DNA of 64,000 nt from Chrysaora quinquecirrha. Taxonomy: Eukaryota > Cnidaria > Scyphozoa > Semaeostomeae > Pelagiidae. The stretch lies in NCBI GenBank assembly GCA_014526335.1, contig JACTAT010000318.1:22501-86500 (forward strand), written 5' to 3'. The notes beneath the pieces are model-generated. The model ran no database searches. It saw nothing but the letters and a program-made list of their open reading frames with translations, and had not been told where the DNA came from. A program made the translations under genes and the position numbers. Of the stretch, positions 12,101 to 24,100 are shown in pieces (the first letter of the stretch is position 1; each line of letters begins with the position of its first letter).

Positions 12101-15100
12101 TTTTTAAAATCAAGTTTCAAATGGTTGCGTGCCTTTAAATTGTACGGAGTTTTCGTCTTGATTACTCATTCAAATGGTCATTGAAATCTCTGTTAGTTGT
12201 TTGGATACATAAGTGCTTTGTTTCGCACCCTCAGTGTAATATAACGGTGTAAAGAAAAAAGCAAATTTGCTAATTAATTACTAATGAGGTGTAAGTAATG
12301 AAATTAGCACAACAAAAGGAAGGAAAACCACTTTTAAATCGGAGAAAAACATCAAATCAATGAACAGAAAGTATTTCTCTATTTCTGAGGTAGTGAACTA
12401 AGGATGTTCATTTCTATAAGGTTGCTAGTTAATTATCCACGTAAGTGAAATGTATCCATACAAATAAATGCTAACTTCCCAAGTTATTGATTTTCAGGAA
12501 ACAAATTTCTGAAAGCACAATCGAGTAAGAACAGGCTTTTCAAATCATCAAAGGGACAGGAATTTTCCCACTCTAAAAGGGGACTATAACTGCGATATTA
12601 CGTACGTACAAATTCATTTTGAAGTGAGAGCGTTGAGCGAATAGGAATAGTCATGTCAAGGAACAGTAGATATCAGCAAAAATCAGTGTTTCGAAGTCCT
12701 CCGTCTGGATTTCAACATAGAAGCATGTTATATAGTAATAAAGACGCAGAATCATCATCGTGTAGAGAGCCATTGAACCTTCCAAGACCAGTTTTCCCGG
12801 ATGTTCCAGATGCTCGATCAAGATACCGAGATGACGAGGAAGGTGGTGGTCCAAGGGTTCAAGAGACAGAAAGTGACAGCTATTTCGAATACAGTCAAAG
12901 CAGAGATGACGATGAAACCTTTTTTACAGGTGCAAGTTCGTACCAAGAATTAGGAACGCCTATTAGTGCTCCTTCGCAAATGTCAATGGCGGTATCAACT
13001 TTTGCCAGCTTCGCCTCTACTTCATCTCATGACAGAGAAACACAAGACGTAACAGAGGGAAGGGAGCAGAGTGGATTGAAGTGCCCTAAGGAAGGATGCA
13101 ATAAAATATTTTCAAGGAAGGATGCGGTGAAAAGGCACTTTGATACCGTCCATAGAGGGATGAAAATTGCGTGCTCACAATGCAGCAAACTTTTCAGGGA
13201 TAAAGCTGAGCTGAACAGGCATGCAAAGAAGATCCACGAAAGCCAGGAGCTTAGATGCGATGTTGCAGAGTGTGGGAAAGCATTTTCTTCGAAAGACAGC
13301 TTGGCCCACCACAAGAAAGCGAAACATTCGCAAGGATCCCTTTTCAGGTGTGATTTAGCACACTGTCAAGCTAAATTCACACACAAGCACTTGCTGGAGG
13401 GTCACATGGTGACGCATACAGGTGAAAAAGCTTTTGAGTGCCCAGTGTGTAATCGAAAATTTGCCTACAGGCACAATCTCACAAGACATCAACACAATTG
13501 CAAGGGCAGAGGAAAGACACAACGTGGTGCAGGGAAGTTTATGTGCAAAGTGGATGGCTGTGGGAAAGGATTCGCAGATAAGAGATGCCTATCGAGGCAT
13601 TTTGCAGCATCACACAATAAAGTGAAGTACATGTGTGAATTTTGCAAGACACAATTTGCCTACATGTCAGCATTATCAAGGCACAAATGCGCAGCTAAAA
13701 AATTAAGTTACAGCAGAACGTCAGTAACTTAATAAGATGGGCATCTTGGGTAATTTGATAAATGTTTTCATCAATGACACTGACATGGAGAGAAAAGACA
13801 CTGTTCGATTTCTTTTATATTTTGTAATGTTCTAGTTATATTTGCTAATTTGTATTCAGCTGAGATGATGTTTTGTTTGTTAGCTCAATGGTATTATACG
13901 ATTCTATTACTTCTCAATATCCATAATTAGTTATAGTTTTAGCGATTTTTATCAAGGTACGTAACAAGTTTGCAAGCCAATTTGTTTTTTGTGATTTCTC
14001 ACAGTATTTGTATTTGCAAGTATTTAAAACAACGATTAATGTTGATTGAGTCATGAATTCAGCACTTTGTCAAAAAAAACTGTACAATTTTTTTGTGAAA
14101 CTAACTCTCCGTAGTAAAGCAGAAAATGTTGGAGAAATACAGGCACTTAGTAGCCAGCCAGTCTATTCCAAAAATCGCAGCCCATAGCAGGCTTGAGCTT
14201 TAATTGTGTGACTTTATGCTGTCCCGTAATGTACTGGTTGTCTAAACCTATGGAATGGGAAGAGCGAAACGCGTCTGTTTCTGCGCACAGATACTGCCAT
14301 ATTCGTGCAACACCGTTGCAATTTCTCAAACAGGTTGCACGCCCACCGCTGTACTCATGGTATCCCACCGCCGTACTGAACATCCACCGCTGTACTCATG
14401 ATATCCCTCCACTGTACTGAACATCCACCGCTGTACTCATGATATCCCTCCGCTGTACTCATGTGATCCCACCGCTGTACTGAACATCCACCGCCGTACT
14501 CATGGTATCCCTCCGCTGTACTGATGGTATCCCTCCACACAACTCATGGTATCCCTCCGCTGTACTGAATATCCACCGCTGTACTCAAGTCATCCCTCCA
14601 CTGTACTGAACAACCACCGCTGTACTGATGGTATCCCTCCGCTGTACTCATGGTATCCCTCCACTCAACTCATGGTATCCCTCCGCTGTACTGAACATCC
14701 ACCGCCGTACTCATGGTATCCCTCCGCTGTACTGATGGTATCCCTCCACGCAACTCATGTTATCCCACCGCTGTACTGAACATCCACCGCTGTACTCATG
14801 GTATCCCACCGCTGTACTGAACATCCACCGCTGTACTCATGGTATCCCTCCGCCGTACTGATGGTATCCCTCCGCTGTACTGATGTTATCCCTCCGCTGT
14901 ACTGCACAACCACCGCTGTACTGCACAACCACCGCTGTACTGCACATACGTTATCCAGGGTGTTAATTTGGTTGTGGTGTTTTGGGTCTTGTCATATTAT
15001 AGTATGTTTTAGTACATTAGTATTTGAAAGTGTCTGTGCATGCGTTTGGGTGTTTATCTTTGAAACTGACCTGTTGACATAAGGGGTCTAGCAACTAGTT

Positions 15101-18100
15101 GGTAACTCAATCTTATTTAACCACAACTAGTCAACCCACTGCTATTAGTTAACAGCTGATTCTTGTCAGATGCAGTTGAGCCAACATGAGTTCTCCTGCG
15201 GCAGTGATCAACTGTACATAAGCTCTTGATCTGAGCCAAATGAGCACTATAAGCTCTGACTAGTTGTTGACATGTTGACATGCCTAAATAAGTTAGTGGT
15301 TACCACTAGCTCTTGGCGATAGTTCTCTCGTATTGTAGGTCAACATAAGCCTGCCTTTACAGTCTCCCTTTGCTTTGTTGCTTATTCCCCCTTAGTTTTA
15401 TTTTATTCACATTTCATTTGAAAGGTGATGAAAACAAGCAGCAGCTTCTAAACCTTGGTGCTCTTGATCACCTTTTGAAACTTATGGTTCATGAAGATAA
15501 GGTTGTGAAAAGAAATGCCACGATGGCTGTTGGTGTTCTTGCCACTGATCGTAAGTATTTGGGAGCTGAATGATCTATGTTTTTTGTTAGGTATCTTTGC
15601 TTTGCTTGGTGTCGTAACATCAGATGCAGATATCATATCACCACTCGAAATTGCAAGAAACGAACAATACAATTAACACCGATATTGAAATCATTAGATA
15701 TCAGCTTGTAAATAGCTTGTAAAAAGTTTGATCAGGAGTGTAGCATTATATGGGGAAACTTATGAGATGAAACGAAAGAACGAAAGAACCGGTGAGAAAA
15801 GACTAAAAGCATTTGAGATTTGGGTGTTGAAGAACTGCTGCGGATGAGATGAGCTAGACAGAAATGGAGACAAGTGCATGGGTTTGAGAGCATATAGGTG
15901 TCATCGAGAATCAAGGAATCGTAGAACAAATCAAATGAGGGAATTGGCGAAGAACCTCGCTGGAAAGGAAGACAAGATCGCATTATACTTATAACTATTC
16001 AAGCTGATATGTGGGCGGGTAGGGTAGAGATAAACAGGGAAGAAGAAAAACGGAGGAATGGCTGCAGCGCGACCGCAAAAGAATACCTTGAACGAAGAAC
16101 ACGAGTGAGATGTGGACTATTACGCTTTATTAGTATAGGTAGTGTTTGCTTGCTTTGTAACCTTGACCAATGACATTATATTTTATCTTTATTTTAGCAA
16201 CTGTAAGGAAAGTTTTAAGAAAATCAGAATGCTTACCATCGATTATCGCTCTCCTTGGACCTGAAGGTTTGGAATCAGTTTGTTTAATCCCTTGTCTTTC
16301 GAGTTTTTAAACTCTTTAATAATGAAACGTCGCAGTTAGTCAAAGCCTTATTACTAAGTTGCTAGCTTTTGTTGGGGCCCCCGAAGTAGATAAAAATGGT
16401 TACTTCTCGTCATAGAATATTAAGTCTTACGAGAACGGAACCTGCTTGGTTATTTCTTAGATCCGATCCATCTTTTTGCTCGAATTTATCCATTCCGCTT
16501 TGGTGCGGGTAGGGAACTTTAATTTGATCAAATAGGTGTTTTCTCATGTTCACAGAAGGCTTCTCTGTCCAGTTTGGGATCGGACCGAAATGGATCCGCT
16601 TACGTTGCTGCAGGTCTACGTCAGCTGTACTCTGTATTGTATAGTACGCATTGATCGCATACCTATGTGCTTGTTATATCCAATAGAAACCAACTGGAAA
16701 CACCAAAGTCCAATACCAGAACAAATTATTTGCCAAACCACATGCCATAGTGTATGCTTGGTTTCTTACAAGGTTTATCATTTTTCAAAATAATTTAATA
16801 CGTGATGAATTAATTTAATAATTTTACTTTACAGAGGATGTTTTGTGTCATGAGTTTGGGAGTCTTGCCTTAGCATCTTTAGCAGGTAAATGCATGTGCA
16901 TTTTACGACATACATCATAATCAATACAATAACTTAATACTAGCATATTAGTATGGTTGTTAGTTTAAAAAGATTTCTTAGTTCCATCATAGCGCCAAAA
17001 ATTCACCTACTCTTAAGGCCAGGCTTATGCTATGCTACGATATGATGGAACTAAAACCAGCTAGTTGTAACTGCTAACATATATCGACAAGTCAGCAGCT
17101 AGTCACAACTTGCAGGATACAGTTGATCGCGGTTGCAAGAGCGCTCATGTCGACTGCGGCTAACGGGAATCAGTTGTCAGCTAATCGCAGAAGTAGGATA
17201 TGCCCAATTTTCTGGAACTGTGTACCGAATAGCTGTCTTCAAAACGGAACTAGTTCGTTGCCCGCTAGTTGCTAGAGCGCTTATGTCTACAGGTCAGTTG
17301 CGATATATTAGTTCTAAAATCGCCGATTAGTAGTCGATAACTAGTTCTAATTGTGCGCAATAATGACACAAGCCTGGCTTTAGGCCCTTCGTAGCGCCTA
17401 AGACAGGCCCATGTCGACATTGCAGACAGTTAAACTGGTTGCCGACTGCTAATCAGTGATTTTCTGGGACTAATGTATCGCAACTAATCTGTCGACAAAA
17501 GCAACTAGCTCCTTTTTGAAATTCGGTGCACATTTCCAGAAAGTTGGTCATAATCTACTTCTGCGACTAGTTGATAACTGATCAATCACAGTTGAAACAA
17601 GCTCTTTTACGATTGCGATCAACTGTATCCTATACCTTCTGACTAGTTGTTAACATGTCGACATAAATTAGCAGTTACAACTAGTTGGCGTTACTTTACC
17701 TACTTTGAAATAGTTTTTTCATTTGTTTAGTAGCCTAAAGTTCCTATTTCTTATAGAGGAATACACAAGCAAAGTTGATATATTTGAACAAGGTGGGCTC
17801 GAGCCGTTGATCAATCTTCTAACGTCAAATGACTGTGATGTTCAGGTGGGTTTTTGCTGTTTCTTTTTGGTTTCTTTATATTCTTAATGACTGTTAGCCA
17901 TTATCCCTCACATAATATGGGCTCCAATGATTTCTCTCCCTTTCTGAAAGAGCCGCCGAGATGTTCCATACTATTACAATATTCCCCATCCAAGTATTAT
18001 ATTTTTTCAGAAAAATTCCGTCCAAGCAATCACCTTACTTCTGCAAGATTATCAAAGCCGAGCAGCTTTTCATGAACTCAACGGTATGGTCATTTTAATA

Positions 18101-21100
18101 GTTTTTTCTATAGGCTGACCCAAGCACAAGTTGCATTAAAGCCCCAGTGATCCGAGTCTTCTTAGGGAACCTCTTTAAATATCAGACCAAAATGGTGCTT
18201 ATATATTTGTTTGGTAGAAAATATATATAGTTTCAGGATATAAGTGTTTAATAAAAGAAGGTTCCTTAATGCGATACCGCTTTCCTCAGTTTCTACTCTA
18301 AATGCTTCTTGCTGTCAAACACTCTCTTCGAACACAAGCCTGTTCTTAAAGTGTTGAAAAGTGATGAACGTCTGCGGTTCAATCGAATTGATACAGTAAA
18401 CATAGATTTCGATTCTTTCTGCTTCAGGGCTCGAGCCATTGCTGAAGTTAACTGACTCAGAATATCCAGTCATCCAAGAGCTTGCCTTGACTGCGCTTGT
18501 TAGATGCACTTTGGACGGTTTGTTAATAGTTTCATTTTTTTCATGATTTTCGCTAGCCAGGACTCTTCATTTAGAGGATAAGTTAATAATATTTTACCTT
18601 TTGGCCTGCTTTGCAAGGAGCCAGTAGTGCTAGCCAGTAGTACCAGAATAATCTTTGCAAGGCAAGATTCTTTCTTCCAAGAATCTGTCTCCTTAAAAGG
18701 AACCATGTGACCTGTTTCATTTACAGCACAGGGATTCCAATTTGAATAGCAGTTGAAATGAAATGCTGAACTTTCGTGAGAATCCGGCGAGGTTAGTTCC
18801 TCACAGCATCTAAAAACATTCCTGGACTCAAGCGAAAGTTCTGCAGGAAATGAGAGAGATCACATTGTTTCTGTACAGGAGATGAATTCTTGGTAGGAAG
18901 AATCTTGTCTTGCCAAGACTAATCTTACCAAGACTATTTGCTGGTGCTACTGGCTTCCTGCGTAGCATGCTGTAAGGTGAAGGGTAGTCTTTCGAAATGA
19001 ATATCATTAGGAAAGTCGCAGCGCCAAGGTTTTTATCGCGATCATTGCAGTTACATTGAGATACTACGGCAGCTCCTTACCGTTTTTTTTTATGAAACAA
19101 TAGGAAAAAGGTTTGGGAGCGTCATACATCGGGTTTGCATGATTACACTGTACCGTCGCATCCCGTCTTGATTTTCTTGTCACCTCTAGAGCCAATAGTT
19201 TTCGAGACGATTAGTGGAGCGTCTTAAACCGGACTGAGCCGTCATTATGCAAGCCAGGCTTATGCAAACCATGTTAATTCTTGTTTCATTTTAGTTGATA
19301 ACAGAATTGCTTTGAGAGAAATTTCTGGATTGGATAAAATGGTTGACATTATTGGAAAGAAAGTAAGAGGAATTTTCTCAAACTTCTGTTGCCTGCCTCT
19401 AGATTACTTCACTAATTCGTTGTATAAGAAACTTCTTATAAATAAGAAACTGGACAAGCCGTTTTTGCGAAGATCAAAAGCTGAATGAACCAGAAATGAA
19501 ACTAAAACCCTAAGCAATTTTTGATGCGGCCAAACGTTCAAACATTGTGTTTGACAATTATAGGTCGAATGTTTGACAGAATGCCATTTATTTTCCATTG
19601 TGATCCAAAGTATACCTTAAGCTTATAGTATAATTCCTTCCCTGTTGAGTGATGTTCATTGCAATTACGTATGCTTTCTAGCGTTCGTTGTCCTTTTTGG
19701 GTGAGGGTGCATTCTTTTGAAACTTTTGTCTCTTCTGAGTTTTGAAACAAGTTGACTCCGGAGTACTTTCCTGAAAAGCGGAAGACTTTAGAGAAGTTGA
19801 TTTGGAACCAATCCCCTGCTTAGTCTTTGAAAGCTTCCACCTCTAATGTCAGGAGAGTCTGGAGCCCCCAAAGTCTTCGATTTTACCGAGAGTAGTCCAA
19901 AAGAATGGGCTTTCGATCTCTCGTATGCCTCCAGACAAAAGAATACCCAGAAAAAGGTGCAAGTATACCAAGTATACCAAGTATAAGATGCCAAAAGAAG
20001 GCACCTAAATACTGTTGCATGCATTACTTTAATGTTACGTTTCCCTTTCCAGGATTGGGAGGACCTTCATGTTCTCTGTCTTCAAGTTCTTTCTAATTGT
20101 TTGATGGACAGTGAAAATCTCCAGGTATAATTATGATTAACACTGTTTCCTATATATCTAATATATTCCTGTCACATTCATATCGTTTCACTTATTTTTT
20201 CCAAGAAACAAAGTTATCCAAGGGGAACACGTAGAACCTATGTTGACAGGCATAGTAAAAAAAATAACCAACTTGCCTGTTACCCTGGACTCTAAAACCC
20301 CACTCCAACTTACAAATTACAGCTAACACTTTTCTCACACGCTTTGCGTGCCAATTTTGACACGTTGACATAAGCTACCAGTTACAAGTATTTAGTGTTA
20401 GTTCTATTGTATTGTACATAGGTCGACATATGCCTGGCAAAAATGCCGCGAAGACCACGCCGTTTTCGTTAGTTTATATCAGAAACTCCGCAATCTGCGT
20501 AGGGTTGCTTTTTTTCTTGTTTGGAATTTATTGAAATAGGTTTTTCTTGCTTTTTAGACTATTCAAAGTACTGGTGTCTTTGATAAATTGTTGGCTTTTG
20601 TTGCTGAATCAACAAATCCTGAAGTACAACGATATGCAGTAAGATCAAACGTATTTTGTAATCTTAATTGATGGATTTGAACCCAAGATGCCATGGTCAG
20701 CGAGCCAATGACGATTCTACTGCGCTAAAGGGCCTAAAGAAATCGTCGAGTGATCTTTGTCATACGGCCAAAGTCTGTCCAATCCCGTGTAATCTTCGAT
20801 GGCTCTCTCGTTATGCAATTTTGGGTTCAAATCCCATACGTCACAAAACATTTTCTTTACGAGATAGTTCCTTTGCAGTATTTTTGAAAACCTTCTGAAA
20901 CATTTTCTGCTCGTCACAAACAAAAATGTTTGACGAGCAATGTTTTGGTATAAGAAGCCAAATGGTATAAAAGATTATGTTTGACAAGCAAATTTAATAT
21001 GCTCGACGAACAATGTTTGATCCCCAATATGTTAGCCAGTGATCTTTATCTGAGATACCATAGTTGGAATATAGATGTCCGGGCTGTGCATTGTTCAAAG

Positions 21101-24100
21101 GAAAGCCTAACGGTGCCACGTAAATGTGTACAGATTCGTTTGCTTCTATTTTACTATGAAATTTTATATTTTTATCTTATTTTTCTAGGCCACTGTGATT
21201 GCTGCTTGCTGCAAGAATGGTGAGTTATTTAAAATAACTTCTCGTCTGTAAAAAGTCGTTGCTCTTTAATTAGCGTATTGTATTTTCCATGTCAAAAAAT
21301 TTTATTCATGCTTCCTTTTTTCAGCTGAAAATAGAAAACTCTTTCATGAACAAGAAACCGAGAAAACTTTAATCACCCTTTTGACAGGAGAAGTAAGTAA
21401 TTTTGTATGAGAAAGTCAGTTGTTTTTCGTTTTTATTTCTTTCCCTCTGCAGTGGAGTATTATAAGACCCTGCTTACGCCAAAAAAGGCTACCATATGCT
21501 TTTAGTTAACTCTGGTACATATGGATCTGTTTGCTTTTGGGAACGGGGTTTTATCTGTTTGGGTACGCTAGAGAACCAGATCTATTCAGATGCGTTCTCA
21601 TCTTGTCTCGTGTAAACGCAATGAAATCGTACCCATATCTTTTAAGATCTTTTGGATCCGTCTCATTTTCTCTCGGGCAAACGGGATCTAAACTACCGTT
21701 TTCTGGTACAGTTAGCAGAGCAAAAGACAGGAACCTGTGGAGGAGTATCGCGATAAAGTCGCCAAGCTCCCTAACAGCCTGATGGCTTGGCCACGGGATG
21801 ACTGTGCTATAAGTCTCCATGTTTTCTTATAAGAAAAACCTTGATAAGGATCATGAGGCTGAGATTTTGGGTGATGTTTTTCTGATCAGTCTCAGAAACT
21901 AGTAAAGCAAAACCCGCCTAAAATCTACCAGCGTGAAGGTCTTGCCCAAAAACGCATTTAAACATGATTCTGAACCGGGTAGGGGGTGACAATATGGTGG
22001 AAAATCAATAAAAAAACAAGAAATAGAGAGGCTGAAGTCGAAGCCAAATCGTCTCATAAAAACGTATATTTGATGGGTTGTTTATGGATTATTTCTTCTG
22101 AATTTGCAAGCTAGCTTTCACTTGTCGACATTTCCTTGATAAATATGCAGCCTTACTCCAGCTACCTTTATCATGGTTTAACATTTGTAATAATAATGTG
22201 TTTCTTCCTTTTCTTGTCTTAAGAGCATTGATGTTAGTGTCGCTGCTGCCAAAGCACTTGCCGCTCTCTCTGAGAATCTAAACAGTAGAGATACCATTGG
22301 AAAACTTGGTATGTTTTTGTTTCTTATAACTTTGCTTATACTAGAAGTATCTGACTGAACCCCTCGCTTCTTATCGTTTCTCCTGCCTCTTACACTAGGC
22401 CTATAATTACTGTTTCCTTCGGGCAATACCAGAAAATATTAATATTTTCGGTATATTTTTGGAAACAGTTATTATATGATTAATTACCTTATGGGAAGGA
22501 CATGGTCATGACCCCTAATGATTACGAAACTCCTATCTTGTTTGAAGCCATTACAACGAAGCCATTTGGTTCTGCCTTTGAAATCTAAACATTTTCGAAC
22601 GCGTGACGTTATGAACGGGCATTACCGTCAATGCCAGAATATCATTACTTTGCATTCGAACGTTTTCTGCCGATCAGATTGCACAGCAGAGTTGATGCCC
22701 TGACTATAAGGTAATAAAACTTGGCCCTGGCCAAATGATCAAACATTGTTTATCAAACATTTGAAATTTGCTTTCCAGACATCACGAAGTATTGCTGATT
22801 CAAGTATAAAAAGTTTTGAAGTTTTTCACAAACATTGCTGAGCGAAATAGTCAAAAATTGGTTGTAAAGCAAATCTGAAATATTTGACTAACAATGTTTG
22901 ATCGTTTAGCCAGGGCTTTCAAAACATTTTATGCTGGTCCTCGGCAAAAAATGTTGGACGAACACTGTCTTGTTAGGTGGCCAAATGATAAAACAATGTG
23001 TTTGATAAGCAAATCAAAGATGTTTTACAAACAATGTTTGATCGCTTGGTCAGGGGCTAAGAAAGAACTGTGTTTTGTAGATGGAATTCAACCATTGCTG
23101 ACCTTGCTAAAGAACGACTCTATTGACATGCGTGAAACTGCAACACTTGCTCTTGCTAATCTCAGTTCTGGAAACATCAATAATTGCGCGTAAGCTTTTA
23201 AAGTTTTTCATGTTAATTTATTATGCCTCTTTCAGACAACTTGTTCAAGTCATTCCGTATCCGCCAGCATTTTCATTTAAATGCTGTTTTAGTAGCCTAT
23301 TAATTCGTATTGTATTCATCAGCATGCTGTTTTCATATTATATTCTTGAAGATGTTAATTTCGTACTGAACTTTTTCTACACTTTCATTTCATACTGTAT
23401 TCGTCAGCATGTTCATTTCATACTGTATTCGCCAGCATATTCATTTCATACTGTATTCGTCAGCATGTTCATTTCATACTGTATTCTTCAGCATGTTCAT
23501 TTCATGCTGTATTCTTCAGCATGTTCATTTCATACTTTATTCGTTAGCATGTTCATTTCATACTGTATTCGTCAGCATGTTCATTTCATACTGTATTCTT
23601 CAGCATGTTCATTTCATGCTGTATTCTTCAGCATGTTCATTTCATACTTTATTCGTCAGCATGTTCATTTCATACTGTATTATTCAGCATGTTCATTTCA
23701 TACTTTATTCGTCAGCATGTTCATTTCATGCTGTATTCTTCAGCATGTTCATTTCATACTGTATTCTTCAGCATGTTCATTTCATGCTGTATTCTTCAGC
23801 ATGTTCATTTCATACTTTATTCGTCAGCATGTTCATTTCATGCTGTATTCTTCAGCATGTTCATTTCATACTTTATTCGTCAGCATGTTCATTTCATACT
23901 GTATTCTTCAGCATGTTCATTTCATAGTGTATTCTTCAGCATGTTCATTTCATACTTTATTCGTCAGCATGTTCATTTCATACTGTATTCTTCAGCATGT
24001 TCATTTCATACTTTATTCGCCAGCATGTTCATTCATACTGTATTCGTCAACTTGTACTTTTCACTGTTTTTCGTCTATTCATACCGTGAGGAGGAAATGC

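Larger units (their letters stand above)
4341..14962. mobile_element. Large DNA transposon with YqaJ-nuclease transposase and C2H2 protein
   Basis: The element is 10,622 bp, bounded by 985-bp terminal inverted repeats (4341-5325 and 13978-14962) and flanked by TTAAT on both sides. Position x in the left arm pairs with 19303-x in the right arm, and every segment I compared matched, including translated segments at exactly mirrored coordinates. Inside are two divergent genes: a spliced - strand gene (11646 to 6021) for a transposase-like protein carrying a YqaJ nuclease domain, and an intronless + strand gene (12653-13732) for a seven-finger C2H2 protein. It lies between ARMC3 exon 1 and the next recognisable ARMC3 exon. 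Near-identical arms imply recent insertion or arm conversion. ISL2EU-type elements are, as far as I recall, the known eukaryotic transposons with a separate YqaJ nuclease, but their target duplication is 2 bp. I do not assign this element to a superfamily. Confidence 0.9.

Noticed and set aside
15370..15573. Treating the frame from 15370 as an ARMC3 exon with its own start
   Set aside because: Family alignment and the acceptor at 15424 show the exon starts at 15425; the upstream residues are intronic.
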